This document shows, in pieces, positions 42,649-52,129 of a DNA stretch of 64,000 bases. A program made the position numbers and the translations under genes. The notes under the pieces were generated by a model, which saw nothing but the letters and a program-made list of their open reading frames with translations, made no database searches and was not told the DNA's origin. Origin of the DNA: Candidatus Gastranaerophilales bacterium (GTDB lineage Bacteria > Cyanobacteriota > Vampirovibrionia > Gastranaerophilales > Gastranaerophilaceae); NCBI GenBank assembly GCA_900769355.1, contig CAAGGG010000031.1, positions 19,697 to 83,696 of the forward strand. The letters are read 5' to 3'. The number at the start of each line of letters is the position of its first letter. Position 1 is the stretch's first letter.

Positions 42649-44640
42649 TTACTTGTCGTTGAGCATTTCACGTAATTTTTTAAGCTTATCTCTAATCTCA
42701 GCAGCACGTTCAAAATCAAGAGTTTTTGCGGATTTGTGCATTTCTTTTTCAAGTTTATCAATAAGTTTTGGTAAATCTTTTTTCTCAATTCCCATATCAA
42801 CCATCTCTTCTGCAACAATATCTTCTAAATCACGATAACTTGCGACAAGTGAAAGCAAATTATTTTCGATAGGTTTTTTGATTGTTTGCGGAATAATACC
42901 GTATTTTTGGTTGTATTCAAGTTGAATTTTTCGTCTACGATCTGTCTCAGAAATCGCTTTTTCCATTGAGTCAGTAATTTTATCTGCATACATAATTACT
43001 TCTCCACAGGCGTTTCGAGCAGCACGTCCGATTGTTTGTATTAAGCTTGTTTCAGAACGTAAAAATCCTTCTTTGTCAGCGTCCATAATTGCAACCAGTG
43101 AAACTTCCGGAATATCAAGTCCTTCTCTGAGTAAGTTTACACCGATTAGTACATCAAATTCGCCTAAGCGCAAATCTCTAAGAATTTCAACTCGTTCAAT
43201 TGATTGTATTTCACTGTGCAAATAGCGAACTTTAATCCCTTCTTGTACAAAAAAGTCGGTCAAATCTTCTGCCATACGCTTTGTCAAAGTTGTAATCAAG
43301 ACTCTTTCATTTTTGTCTGTACGTTTTTGTATTTCAACTTTTAAATCATTAATTTGAGTGTCAATCGGTCTAATAGAAATTTTTGGATCAACAAGTCCAG
43401 TTGGTCTGATAATTTGTTCAACCAGCTGTTCTGAGGTTTGTTTTTCAAATTCTCCAGGAGTGGCTGAAATATAGATTTTTTGATGAACTTTGTTAAAAAA
43501 TTCTTCATTTTTTAGTGGTCTGTTGTCTTTTGCACAAGGCAGCCTGAACCCATATTCTATAAGAGTATTTTTTCTTGATGCGTCACCGTGATACATTCCT
43601 TTTAGCTGTGGAAGTGTAACGTGTGATTCATCAATAACAGTCAAAAAATCGCCTTGAAAATAGTCCAAAAGAGTTGCAGGTGCAGAGCCTGGAGAGCGAC
43701 GTTCAATTATTCTTGAATAGTTTTCAATCCCCGAGCAGTAGCCCATTTCCTTAATCATTTCAATGTCATATTTTACACGCTGTTCAAGGCGTTGAGCCTC
43801 AACGAGTTTGTTTTCTTTTTTTAGCTCAACAAGTCTGTGTTGGAGTTCTTCTCTAATCATACTAATTGTTTCATCAACATTTTCGTCGTAAGAAATATAG
43901 TGAACTGCAGGATAAATAACTACTTTGTTAGGTGTTTCTAAGATTTCGCCTGTTACGTTGTCTATTTTTACGATTTTTTCAATTTCGTCGCCAAAGAAGT
44001 AAATTCGGGTGATAATCTTTTCATAAGCCGGCATAATTTCCACAATATCTCCTCGAACCCTAAATGTGGAACGTTCAAGAACAAGATCGTTTCTAGTATA
44101 CTGAATGGTTACAAGATGCTTGAGTAGCGCATCTCGCTCAATTTCATCTCCTACATTAAGTTCGACGGAGCCTTTAAAATAGTTTTCAGGAAGTCCCAAG
44201 CCATAAATACAACTGACTGATGCGACAATAATTACGTCGTTCCTCTCGTATAAACACCTTGTAGCATTGTGGCGCAAACGGTCGATTTCTTCGTTAATTG
44301 ATGCTGTTTTTTCAATAAAAGTATCTGTTCGCGGAATATAGGCTTCTGGTTGATAATAGTCATAATAACTGATGAAATATTCGACAGCATTTTCTGGGAA
44401 AAGTTCCTTAAATTCGTTATAAAGTTGTGCTGCCAAAGTCTTGTTGTGCGCAATAATCAGGGTTGGTTTTTGAACTTTTTCAATTACGTTAGCAATTGTG
44501 AATGTTTTTCCGGAACCTGTAATTCCAAGTAGTGTCTGAGCATCATCACCATTATTTAGTCCTTCTACGAGTTTCTCGATAGCTTTTGGTTGATCACCTG
44601 ACGGTTTATATTTTGAATGTATTTTAAATAAATTCTTCAT
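42649..44640 (-). CDS. uvrB: excinuclease ABC subunit UvrB
   Basis: DNA-damage recognition helicase of nucleotide excision repair. Q-motif [17 protein letters not shown], Walker A GITGSGKT, the beta-hairpin [12 protein letters not shown], helicase motifs [11 protein letters not shown] and IGRAARN, and the C-terminal UVR motif that binds UvrC ([24 protein letters not shown]). From the ATG at 44640 it has 663 residues. A second ATG 15 nt upstream lies inside the -10 element; the inner ATG is 6 nt after TATAAT, with no Shine-Dalgarno, so a leaderless transcript is likely. Confidence 0.96.
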   Translation of the reverse strand: MKNLFKIHSKYKPSGDQPKAIEKLVEGLNNGDDAQTLLGITGSGKTFTIANVIEKVQKPTLIIAHNKTLAAQLYNEFKELFPENAVEYFISYYDYYQPEAYIPRTDTFIEKTASINEEIDRLRHNATRCLYERNDVIIVASVSCIYGLGLPENYFKGSVELNVGDEIERDALLKHLVTIQYTRNDLVLERSTFRVRGDIVEIMPAYEKIITRIYFFGDEIEKIVKIDNVTGEILETPNKVVIYPAVHYISYDENVDETISMIREELQHRLVELKKENKLVEAQRLEQRVKYDIEMIKEMGYCSGIENYSRIIERRSPGSAPATLLDYFQGDFLTVIDESHVTLPQLKGMYHGDASRKNTLIEYGFRLPCAKDNRPLKNEEFFNKVHQKIYISATPGEFEKQTSEQLVEQIIRPTGLVDPKISIRPIDTQINDLKVEIQKRTDKNERVLITTLTKRMAEDLTDFFVQEGIKVRYLHSEIQSIERVEILRDLRLGEFDVLIGVNLLREGLDIPEVSLVAIMDADKEGFLRSETSLIQTIGRAARNACGEVIMYADKITDSMEKAISETDRRRKIQLEYNQKYGIIPQTIKKPIENNLLSLVASYRDLEDIVAEEMVDMGIEKKDLPKLIDKLEKEMHKSAKTLDFERAAEIRDKLKKLREMLNDK

Positions 44641-44646
44641 AACAAA

Positions 44647-44674
44647 ATTATACATTAAGCAAAAATACTAGCAA
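44647..44674 (-). promoter_or_regulatory. promoter for leaderless uvrB mRNA
   Basis: Minus strand TTGCTA (44674-44669), 16-nt spacer, TATAAT (44652-44647), 6 nt, ATG at 44640. Confidence 0.72.
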
Positions 44675-44727
44675 AAAATTTTTTTACGTGTTTATATATA
44701 TACGTACATTAACCTTGGTTAAGAAAA

Positions 44728-45798
44728 GTGATTAATTTAATAAGTTTTGGTGCTAATAATTCCCCGAATAAGTCTAAAAAGCATAAGTATCAAGACCCTT
44801 TAAATAAAAAGGTGCCTGTTTTAATGTCGTACTCAAACGAAGTTGGTACGGCGATTTCTGAAATTGCGCCAAAACTTGGCATGGCACTATGGGCTCCGAC
44901 ATTTATGTATTTAGGTGCCGATATATATGACAAATATAAAAATGACAAGGATAATTACAACCCGAGTGCGAGAAGAGCTTTAAAACGTGCGATTTTTCAA
45001 GGCTTAACATCATTGGTTGCACTTCCTGCGGTAATTTTTGCTGCACAAAGTGCGATTTCTCCATTGGCTCAATTTGACAAATGGGGAATTAGCGGTAACA
45101 CTAAAGATGCGATTTATAGACATACAAAAAGTGTTATAGATCAGGCGCATGGGAATTCTCTTTCAAGTTATGAAAATTACCGTGAAGTTATTTTGTCGAC
45201 TCTTGAAAATAAAATTAAATCTCGTAACAACGAAAAACGTACAATTGGCCTGTTTAAAAAGCTTTATAATTTGTTATTTACGGAACGCTACTCGCTTATA
45301 TCTGCCGATAAGTCAAAAGTTTTGGCATTTGCAGAGGATAACGCCAAGAAAACTTATGACTTGTTGATTGCCTTAAAACACAATGACAAAAAGAAGATTC
45401 CTCACAGAATTTATCAGAAATATCAAAAAATCTTACCTGTTATGAGCGAGATGTATAAAGACGGAGATTTTGCTTATCAAGCAACTCGAAATGCTTTAAA
45501 GGAATATCAAAAATCATTAATCTTTAAAAACAAACTGTTAAAAACATTTGGTGGTATTACAGCACTTGTTTTGCTTGCAAATCCGATAAATACCTTTGTT
45601 GATAAACAAATTATGAAAAAATTCATAAGTCCAGGAATTGACCAACTTTCGAAAGAAGTTGTAAGTGAATCTAATATGAAAAATATATTCAACAATATGC
45701 CAAAAACTAATCCTGATGATAAAAACGGGCGGTCATCGAACCTGCTTGCGAGATTAAAGAGTCAGCAAGTATCGAAGTCAAAGGTTGTGGGAAATTAG
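44728..45798 (+). CDS. lineage-type membrane protein with N-terminal SFGAN tag
   Basis: A 356-residue protein. N-terminus MINLISFGANNSPNKS carries the SFG tag at residues 6-8. Hydrophobic segments lie near 55-70, 92-115 and 275-290; the rest is charged (Lys-rich). The segment LVLLANPINTFVDKQIMKK resembles the QP[LI]N helix of the paralogous pair at 29.2-32.6 kb, so it may be a distant relative. Start is GTG at 44728 with only AAGAAAA before it. Its last 92 bp overlap the opposite-strand CpaF-like gene. Function unknown. Confidence 0.75.
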   Translation: MINLISFGANNSPNKSKKHKYQDPLNKKVPVLMSYSNEVGTAISEIAPKLGMALWAPTFMYLGADIYDKYKNDKDNYNPSARRALKRAIFQGLTSLVALPAVIFAAQSAISPLAQFDKWGISGNTKDAIYRHTKSVIDQAHGNSLSSYENYREVILSTLENKIKSRNNEKRTIGLFKKLYNLLFTERYSLISADKSKVLAFAEDNAKKTYDLLIALKHNDKKKIPHRIYQKYQKILPVMSEMYKDGDFAYQATRNALKEYQKSLIFKNKLLKTFGGITALVLLANPINTFVDKQIMKKFISPGIDQLSKEVVSESNMKNIFNNMPKTNPDDKNGRSSNLLARLKSQQVSKSKVVGN

Positions 45799-47017
45799 TT
45801 TCATAAGCTCCATTAACCCAAATTGCAACAGGTTTTACCGATAATGCTGCTGTTCTGGCCGGCGTAAGTTCGGTTATTGTCGAAATTCGTCTAACTCCAT
45901 CTATTGTGTCAATTTGCACTATATAGTCGTAATTTTTTAGAACTAACTGTCGAGCGTTTTTCTCTGGGAGATTTTCGTGAGAAATGCAATTGTTTACAAG
46001 TTTCGTAAGTGCAGAATCTGCTGAATTTGCACGCAAAGTTGTAATTTTACCAATTTTTTCCAAAATCTGTGGTATTGGAGTATTTAAATCTGTCAAAGTG
46101 TATTCAGATAGGAGTTTTTCTGTACTTTCCAGCAAGTCAGCAAAATTATCTGAATTTGGAGCAGTCAGAAGTTTTATTGTCTGGTCTGACTCAGCATTAA
46201 TCTGTGGTATTTTTTCAAGAAGAATAAGACGCTTGTTAGGTAAAATATCTTTTATAATAGCGTTTAATAAAGTCGTTTTACCTGAATTTATTTTTCCAGA
46301 AATAACAATATTTTTTTTTGCATTAATTGCAGAAATCAGAAAATCAAAAATTTCTTTTGACCCAAAATCGTTGTTCAAAAGCGTATTAATATCACTATCT
46401 TTAATTTTTCGGATAATTATATAAATTCCGTTAAGTGAAATTTGTGGTGAAATAATGCTTATTAACAGATTTTCACATTTCAAGTTTGTTGTATTTTGCA
46501 AAATATCCAACTTTTTTCCGCTTAATTTTTCAATATTTGCGATAATTAATTTGAGTTGATTTTTATCTGGTTTAATTTCGGTGTTGAGAACTTTCCCGTT
46601 GATTTCGATATAGACATTGTTTGTTCCATTTACGAAAACAGCAGACACATTTTCTTGCTTAATCAAATAATCAATTACTCCAAACCCCTTGACAGAGTCA
46701 AGTAATTGAGATACAAGTTCGCTATTTTTTATGTTGTAAGTAGAGTCTAAAAAACTTTCGACAAGGTCCTGTTTCTTTGCGTCAGAATACTCTCCCCAAA
46801 CAGGTATCGCAGATATTTTATTTAAAAAGTTTTCTTTAATCTCTTCAATATTTAATTCTGTCTGTGCAATTGTCGAAGCATCTTCTAAAATTTGAGCTTG
46901 TGGTTGCTCATCATCGTTGATAGTATTTTTTGCAAAGACAAATTTTTTGGGAAGAGCTGTGTATGTTATAACCTCTTTTTTATTAAATCTGTTACTTAAT
47001 TTACTGTTTTCTAACAC
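45707..47017 (-). CDS. degenerate CpaF/TadA-like secretion ATPase
   Basis: A 436-residue relative of the Tad-pilus ATPase CpaF. The N-terminal region has the GFGVIDYLIKQENVSAVFVNG / VYIEINGKV pattern (usually PLLxDPxVTEIMVNG). Walker A is SGKINSGKTT at ~239-248, followed by KRLILLEKI in the Asp-box place. The usual GEVR Walker B is not recognisable, and the HANS box reads RANSADSALTKLVN. Either a strongly diverged motor or an inactive one. Start GTG at 47017 (AGAGG upstream), two bases after the CpaE-like gene. Its 3' end overlaps a convergent gene by 92 bp. Confidence 0.8.
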   Translation of the reverse strand: MLENSKLSNRFNKKEVITYTALPKKFVFAKNTINDDEQPQAQILEDASTIAQTELNIEEIKENFLNKISAIPVWGEYSDAKKQDLVESFLDSTYNIKNSELVSQLLDSVKGFGVIDYLIKQENVSAVFVNGTNNVYIEINGKVLNTEIKPDKNQLKLIIANIEKLSGKKLDILQNTTNLKCENLLISIISPQISLNGIYIIIRKIKDSDINTLLNNDFGSKEIFDFLISAINAKKNIVISGKINSGKTTLLNAIIKDILPNKRLILLEKIPQINAESDQTIKLLTAPNSDNFADLLESTEKLLSEYTLTDLNTPIPQILEKIGKITTLRANSADSALTKLVNNCISHENLPEKNARQLVLKNYDYIVQIDTIDGVRRISTITELTPARTAALSVKPVAIWVNGAYETNFPQPLTSILADSLISQAGSMTARFYHQD

Positions 47018-47019
47018 TT

Positions 47020-48183
47020 TTAGCCTCTTTGTTCGTTTAATTTTTGTCTATAAATACTGTCCGAAACCATTAGTGCAAGGTTCTTGTAACTCAACGCAAC
47101 GTTAGAGTCTGTATTAATTTCGCTAACCGGTACACCTTGATTTATCGCAGACATCATCGTGAAGTAATTGTTTGGTATTTTCCAGTATATTTTTTTGCCA
47201 ATTGCTTCTTCAACGTCCTCAGCTTTTATTTCATCGCTTTCCATGTAACGGTTTACCAACAGTTGAATTTTATTGTTGTCTAAACCCAGTTCCTCAAATA
47301 ATTCTAAGCATCTTTGGCAATTTCTGATAGCCGGAAGGTTTACAATCATTGCTAAAAGCACTAAGTCAGAATTTTCAAGAGCAGTCATTGATTTTTTGTC
47401 AAAGCCGGCAGATGTGTCGACAACGACATAAGAAAAAGTATCTCGTAAGATATCGAATAATTTTGTGATTGACTTTGTCGAAATTTCATCAGTTTCCTTA
47501 AAGTATGGCGGATCTGCAAGCACATAAAGACTTGTTCCTTTGTATTTTTCCAGCGTTGATAGCAAAAAATCTTCATTGATTTTGTCCAAATTTTGTAACA
47601 TGTAAGAAATGTTAAAAGACGGTTTCAAATCCAAAAAAGTTGTTACATCGCCCAGTTGAAAGTTTAAGTCAATAAGTGCAACATTTTCTTTGGTGATTTT
47701 TGAAAGTTCTAGTGCTAAATTAGTTGCAATAGATGTTTTCCCGACCCCACCTTTATTTGAATAAACTGTTATAACACGACATTTTGACTTCTTTGGCTTC
47801 CCACCTGTAAAATCGTTGTACAATTTTGCTAAAACATCAAAGAAATCTTTCTTTATCAGGGGTAAAGGCAAAAAGTCAGTCGCCCCAACTCTCATTGCGC
47901 GAATAACCAAATCAACATCAGGTTTGTCAGAAAGTGCTACCACTTTGCAATTTGGAAACTCTGTAGTGATTTTAGATATAAAATTCAGTGCTTGTTCAGG
48001 ATATTCAGAAATATCAACAATCACAAGAGAATTAGTTAATTCTTTTACTCCATTGTAGGCTTTGGAAAAATCTGAAGTGTTTGCTAAAAAAGAAAAGCCT
48101 TTGAACTCATCAAAATAATGTTTGATTAATTCAGCAGTACTTTCTTGCTCTGCAACTATAATTGTCGGAATTGTCTGTTTCAT
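47020..48183 (-). CDS. CpaE-like pilus assembly protein (receiver-like plus MinD/ParA ATPase)
   Basis: Localisation ATPase of Tad/Flp pilus systems (387 residues). The N-terminal receiver-like domain (1-~125; VIVDISEYPEQAL, then MRVGATDFLPLP) has no clear acidic pocket. The ATPase (~137-387) has the deviant Walker A YSNKGGVGKTSIATNLA, VALIDLNFQLGDVTTFL and YVVVDTSAGFD. It is translated just ahead of the CpaF-like gene, which supports a Tad-type role. The ATG has no Shine-Dalgarno but TACAAT 6 nt upstream, so it is probably leaderless. Confidence 0.9.
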   Translation of the reverse strand: MKQTIPTIIVAEQESTAELIKHYFDEFKGFSFLANTSDFSKAYNGVKELTNSLVIVDISEYPEQALNFISKITTEFPNCKVVALSDKPDVDLVIRAMRVGATDFLPLPLIKKDFFDVLAKLYNDFTGGKPKKSKCRVITVYSNKGGVGKTSIATNLALELSKITKENVALIDLNFQLGDVTTFLDLKPSFNISYMLQNLDKINEDFLLSTLEKYKGTSLYVLADPPYFKETDEISTKSITKLFDILRDTFSYVVVDTSAGFDKKSMTALENSDLVLLAMIVNLPAIRNCQRCLELFEELGLDNNKIQLLVNRYMESDEIKAEDVEEAIGKKIYWKIPNNYFTMMSAINQGVPVSEINTDSNVALSYKNLALMVSDSIYRQKLNEQRG

Positions 48184-48189
48184 ATTCTG

Positions 48190-48218
48190 ATTGTATCATA
48201 TTTTTCAAAAAGAGGCAA
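48190..48218 (-). promoter_or_regulatory. promoter for leaderless cpaE-like mRNA
   Basis: Minus strand TTGCCT (48218-48213), 17-nt spacer, TACAAT (48195-48190), 6 nt, ATG at 48183. The best -35/-10 pair of the leaderless set. Confidence 0.75.
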
Positions 48219-48286
48219 TTATAATAAGAATGTTTCTATTTAAGAAATAATGCAAAAATTTCGTAGTCAGGAGTGACGGTTACAAT

Positions 48287-49240
48287 TTACTTTAATTCTA
48301 TATCTTTTATATATCTAGGGCGTCCTTTTACTTCTCTGTAAACTTGTCCGACATATTCTCCGATAAGTCCGAGACAGAACAGTTGAATTCCTCCGAACAC
48401 ACAGAGTAGTATAATCGTTGTCGCCCAGCCGTTTGGTGAGTTATGCCAAAATATTTTTTCAATAACGGTTTCTACTCCGACCAAAAACCCGAATAGAGCC
48501 ATGCAGAAACCCAAGACTGTTACAAATCTGAGAGGAACGACGCTGTATGATGTAATTCCATTGAGTGCAAGTCCCATAAGTGATATAAAATTGAATTTTG
48601 ATTGTCCTGCCATTCTAGGTTTTACGTTGAAATGTACGTATGATGTTTTAAGTCCGACTTCGTTGAAAAATCCTCTTAAAAACAAGTATTTTTCAGGATA
48701 AAGTTCCATAATATCCAAAGCTTTTTTGCTTACAAGTCTGTAATCAGAGTGATTTGGTGGAATTTTAGCACCTAAAATATTCATAGTTTTGTAAAAAGCA
48801 AGAGCTGTAAACTTTTTGAAGAAAGAATCTGTGTTTCTGTCATTTCTTATTCCAGAAACGATATCAGCACCTTTCATAAATTCATCAATGAACTCTTCAA
48901 TTGAATTTTCGTCTTGTTGGAGATCCGCATCAATTGAAACAGCACAATCACAACCGATTTGTCGAACACCTTCAAGCCCTGCAATAAGAGCTTTTTGGTT
49001 GCCAAAATTGCGGATAAATTTGAGAGCCTTTACTCTTTTATCTTGCTGATGAAGAGAAACAATTATGTTCCAAGTCTTGTCTTTTGAGCCATCGTCGACA
49101 AAGTAAAGATAGCTTTCTTCGCTAATTTTTTCTTTTTCGATTAATTTGTCTAAAAGTGCTAACAAAGTTTCCGCGGTCTTTTTTACGCATAATTCTTCAT
49201 TGTAACAAGGTATAATCACTGCTAAAATAGGTTTATTCAT
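48287..49240 (-). CDS. DPM1/GtrB-like family 2 glycosyltransferase with two membrane helices
   Basis: Transfers a sugar from a nucleotide donor to a polyprenyl phosphate at the inner face of the membrane. GT-A fold: VIIPCYNEELCVKKT at 8-22, YFVDDGSKDKTW, SIDADLQQD (DxD). Two C-terminal helices (~232-255, 270-292) and the end YVGQVYREVKGRPRYI are typical of the GtrB/ArnC-like group. GAGAGG precedes the ATG. Divergent from a ChbG/YdjC deacetylase, so both may serve a surface glycan. Sugar unknown. Confidence 0.92.
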   Translation of the reverse strand: MNKPILAVIIPCYNEELCVKKTAETLLALLDKLIEKEKISEESYLYFVDDGSKDKTWNIIVSLHQQDKRVKALKFIRNFGNQKALIAGLEGVRQIGCDCAVSIDADLQQDENSIEEFIDEFMKGADIVSGIRNDRNTDSFFKKFTALAFYKTMNILGAKIPPNHSDYRLVSKKALDIMELYPEKYLFLRGFFNEVGLKTSYVHFNVKPRMAGQSKFNFISLMGLALNGITSYSVVPLRFVTVLGFCMALFGFLVGVETVIEKIFWHNSPNGWATTIILLCVFGGIQLFCLGLIGEYVGQVYREVKGRPRYIKDIELK

Positions 49241-49256
49241 AATTCCTCTCTTCGAT

Positions 49257-49286
49257 TTGCCAAAATCGGCTCTTTTATATTATAAT
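49257..49286 (+). promoter_or_regulatory. promoter of the deacetylase-PLD operon
   Basis: TTGCCA (49257-49262), 18-nt spacer, TATAAT (49281-49286). Confidence 0.65.
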
Positions 49287-49319
49287 ATATATATTATTAA
49301 AGCAAGGATTTATTAGAAA

Positions 49320-50171
49320 ATGGTTAGTAAAAAATTTATATTAAATGCAGATGATTTTGGAATGTCAAAGGCTTATAATAAGGCTGTGCTTGACGGATAC
49401 CACAACGGATTTTTGACAAGTGCAAGTCTTTGTGCGAACGGAAAAGCTTTTAATGCCGCTGTGAACGAGATTATTCCGGAATGTCCAAACCTCGGAATTG
49501 GAGTGCATTTGAATATTATTGAAGGTCGTTCTTTGACGAAAGCTCCGCTTCTTACAAATAAAAGAGGCAAGTTTAACAAAGGTTATGGTGCGATTTTATT
49601 AAATTCTAATAATCCGAAATTTTTGGAACAGGTTGAATTTGAGTTCAGGACACAGATTGAAACCGTCATGAACTACACAAGAGTTGATCATATTGATTCT
49701 CATGTACATACGCATGGAATTCCGAATATCTTTAAAATTGTTGCAAGATTAGCAAAAGAATATGGTATTCCATATATTAGAACCCAGCATGAAGAAATGT
49801 ATTTTGTGCCGAGTTTGAAAAAACATTGTAATTTGAAATATCCGCCAAATATTTTGAAAATTTTACTTTTAAACTATTTTACGGCCCAAAATAAAAAAGT
49901 TGTTGCAGAATATGGTTTAAAAACAAATGATTACTTGATAGGTGTCGGATATACAGGATTGATGGACGATATGGCGATTGAATACGGTCTTAAAGTGTTG
50001 GACGAAGATTGTGTTGCAGAAGCTCTTATTCACCCTTGCCACTACGCTATTTCTAACAAGAACCAACATTATACAGAATTTATGATTACTCAAAACAAAG
50101 AATTGAAAGATAAAATTTCAAGACTTGGTTTTGAATTAACAAACTACAAAAAAGAATATGCAAATCAATAA
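49320..50171 (+). CDS. ChbG/YdjC-family carbohydrate deacetylase (HpnK-like)
   Basis: Metal-dependent deacetylase of N-acetyl sugars or hopanoid/glycolipid intermediates. Motifs: LNADDFGMSKAYNKAV (metal-binding Asp-Asp at 9-10), GIGVHLNIIEG (His), VDHIDSHVHTHGIPNI, and a C-terminal ALIHPCHY. Length 283 fits the family. AAGGA lies ~12 nt before the ATG. The next gene starts inside its last five codons. Substrate unknown; the divergent GT2 gene hints at a lipid-linked glycan. Confidence 0.88.
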   Translation: MVSKKFILNADDFGMSKAYNKAVLDGYHNGFLTSASLCANGKAFNAAVNEIIPECPNLGIGVHLNIIEGRSLTKAPLLTNKRGKFNKGYGAILLNSNNPKFLEQVEFEFRTQIETVMNYTRVDHIDSHVHTHGIPNIFKIVARLAKEYGIPYIRTQHEEMYFVPSLKKHCNLKYPPNILKILLLNYFTAQNKKVVAEYGLKTNDYLIGVGYTGLMDDMAIEYGLKVLDEDCVAEALIHPCHYAISNKNQHYTEFMITQNKELKDKISRLGFELTNYKKEYANQ

Positions 50172-51933
50172 AATAATTTCAATATCAATAATAATTGTGT
50201 TATTTGCCGGATTTGCCTCATTTGAATTTTATCGAAAATCTGAAAAAGTCGTTCTTGGCATAAATTCTCCAACCGAATTTGAAATCGACTTGAACGGAAA
50301 TAATGTTATTGATGATGGAGAAACAATTTGTGTGCCGAATTTGCATGCATTTACATCTGACTTATCGGCTAATCAAGATGAAATTGAAAAGAAGTTAAGT
50401 TTAGCCAATGTTGATGCTTTGAAATTAGGTTATTTGACAGATATTTGGGTTGAAAATACACTTCTTGATAAAAATGTTAAGTTGAAATACACAGGTGTTA
50501 CAAATCAGAATTGTAAGTTTGCCGATATCTACATTGATGGCGAATCTTTCAGGGGCAAATTTTTAAATTCAGGCTTTGGATTTGATAAAAGTTTTAAAAC
50601 CAACAAAAATTTTGACAATAATTTATCTAAGGCACGAAAATTAAAACTGATAATTTTAAACCACAAAAGCAACAAGTACCACACTCTTGACTGTAAATAC
50701 GGTTTGATTGCCCATGATGCAATAATTATTCCGGAACGTCAAAAACCCGAAGGTGCTAAGCCTTGCAAGTTTTGTCATGTTCAGCAGGATAAGAAAGCTA
50801 AAATTCATCACAAAAAGTTTAATTCTCGCCAAGAATTGACTTATCCGCTTGTGATATCAGATGGTAGTCTGCGAATGTTTTTACCTGATTTGACGACGAC
50901 TTTAAAGCCTGATACCGATTGCCGTTCGCTAGTTTGTCAGGAAACTTTGAAATATATCAACAACACGAAATCATCAATTGATATTGCACTTTACGGTTGG
51001 GATAGTAATCCAAAAATCTACAAGGCATTACGCGAAGCAAAATCTCGTGGGGTTAAAATTCGTGTTGTGTATGACACAAGCAAAAATTCGTATTATCCGG
51101 AGTTGGGTAATTTCTTAAAACTTGCTGACGAAAAATCGACTGATACGCCAACGATTTTGATGCATAATAAATTTATTATTTTTGATAATTCAAAAGTCAT
51201 GACGGGTTCTATGAATTATTCAAAAACAGGACTTTCCGGATTTAATTCAAACTGTGTCTTCTTTATAAATTCGGTTGAAGTTGCAAAAATGTATGAAGAA
51301 GAATTCAGCCAGATGTTGGCAGGTAAATTCCATCAGAAGAAAATGAAAATTTCTCATAAAACTGTTGTTTTGGGTAAAACGAGTGTAACACCGATGTTTT
51401 CGCCAAAAGATAAAATTATAACAACTAAGGTTATTCCAATGGTGAATAATGCGAAAAATTATATTTATGTGCCAGCGTTTGTTCTGACGCATGACAAACT
51501 TGCGGAAGCCTTGATTGTGGCAAAAAGTCGTGGAGTTGATGTTAAAATCATTGTCGATGCGACTCATACATCGTCTTCAAGAAGCAAAGTAAAAATGCTC
51601 AGAACTGCAAAAGTTCCTGTGAAAGTTGAAAATTACGCCGGTAAAATGCATTCCAAAAGTATGATAATTGACGATAAATATATTGTTGCAGGTTCCATGA
51701 ATTTTTCTCAAAGTGGCGAAAACAGGAATGATGAAAATGTTTTGATTGTGGAAGATGAACGTCTTGCAAGGTATTATCGTGGCTTTTTTGAATATTTATG
51801 GAAGAAAATCCCGAATAGATATTTAGAACACAATGTTCGTGCCGAGGGAAAATATTCAATCGGCTCTTGCTCAGATGGAGTTGATAATAATTTCAATGGG
51901 AAAATCGACAAAGATGATGTTGGTTGTAAGTAG
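50158..51933 (+). CDS. exported phospholipase-D-like protein, two HKD motifs
   Basis: A 591-residue protein with an N-terminal membrane anchor (IISISIIIVLFAGFASF). Residues 40-60 hold LNGNNVIDDGE, a dockerin-like calcium loop. Residues ~175-215 hold YHTLDCKYG...CKFCH, a cysteine/histidine set that may bind metal. Two PLD domains follow: HNKFIIFDNSKVMTGSMNY (~342) and HSKSMIIDDKYIVAGSMNF (~500), each with H-x-K-x4-D. The C-terminus reads CSDGVDNNFNGKIDKDDVGC, another Asp-rich loop closed by two Cys. The ATG overlaps the deacetylase gene by 14 bp. Likely an extracytoplasmic nuclease or phospholipase; substrate unknown. Confidence 0.88.
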   Translation: MQINKIISISIIIVLFAGFASFEFYRKSEKVVLGINSPTEFEIDLNGNNVIDDGETICVPNLHAFTSDLSANQDEIEKKLSLANVDALKLGYLTDIWVENTLLDKNVKLKYTGVTNQNCKFADIYIDGESFRGKFLNSGFGFDKSFKTNKNFDNNLSKARKLKLIILNHKSNKYHTLDCKYGLIAHDAIIIPERQKPEGAKPCKFCHVQQDKKAKIHHKKFNSRQELTYPLVISDGSLRMFLPDLTTTLKPDTDCRSLVCQETLKYINNTKSSIDIALYGWDSNPKIYKALREAKSRGVKIRVVYDTSKNSYYPELGNFLKLADEKSTDTPTILMHNKFIIFDNSKVMTGSMNYSKTGLSGFNSNCVFFINSVEVAKMYEEEFSQMLAGKFHQKKMKISHKTVVLGKTSVTPMFSPKDKIITTKVIPMVNNAKNYIYVPAFVLTHDKLAEALIVAKSRGVDVKIIVDATHTSSSRSKVKMLRTAKVPVKVENYAGKMHSKSMIIDDKYIVAGSMNFSQSGENRNDENVLIVEDERLARYYRGFFEYLWKKIPNRYLEHNVRAEGKYSIGSCSDGVDNNFNGKIDKDDVGCK

Positions 51934-51936
51934 CGA

Positions 51937-52059
51937 TTATTTCTCAAAAATATATTTATAAGCGCAGCCGTAATTATACGCAAACGAACTTCCGTCGCTG
52001 CTTAATTTATTTCCATTTTGACAATTATAATTTGTATTAGAATAACCATTTGGGCTCAT
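51937..52059 (-). pseudogene. possible 3' remnant of a lost gene
   Basis: Minus-strand reading frame of 40 codons, open a further ~45 nt upstream, with composition like a secreted protein tail: MSPNGYSNTNYNCQNGNK, then SFAYNYGCAYKYIFEK. There is no ribosome binding site and a stop lies just upstream. It could also be a small real gene or chance. Confidence 0.25.
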
Positions 52060-52129
52060 GGGGATATTCTTTGCGGGAAGTATTTTTTGAGAATATATAA
52101 ATTATACACAAATTTTTAATTTGTCTAAC

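Noticed and set aside
46917..47105. Short plus-strand frames opposite the CpaE/CpaF-like genes
   Set aside because: Antisense shadows without start signals or recognisable domains.
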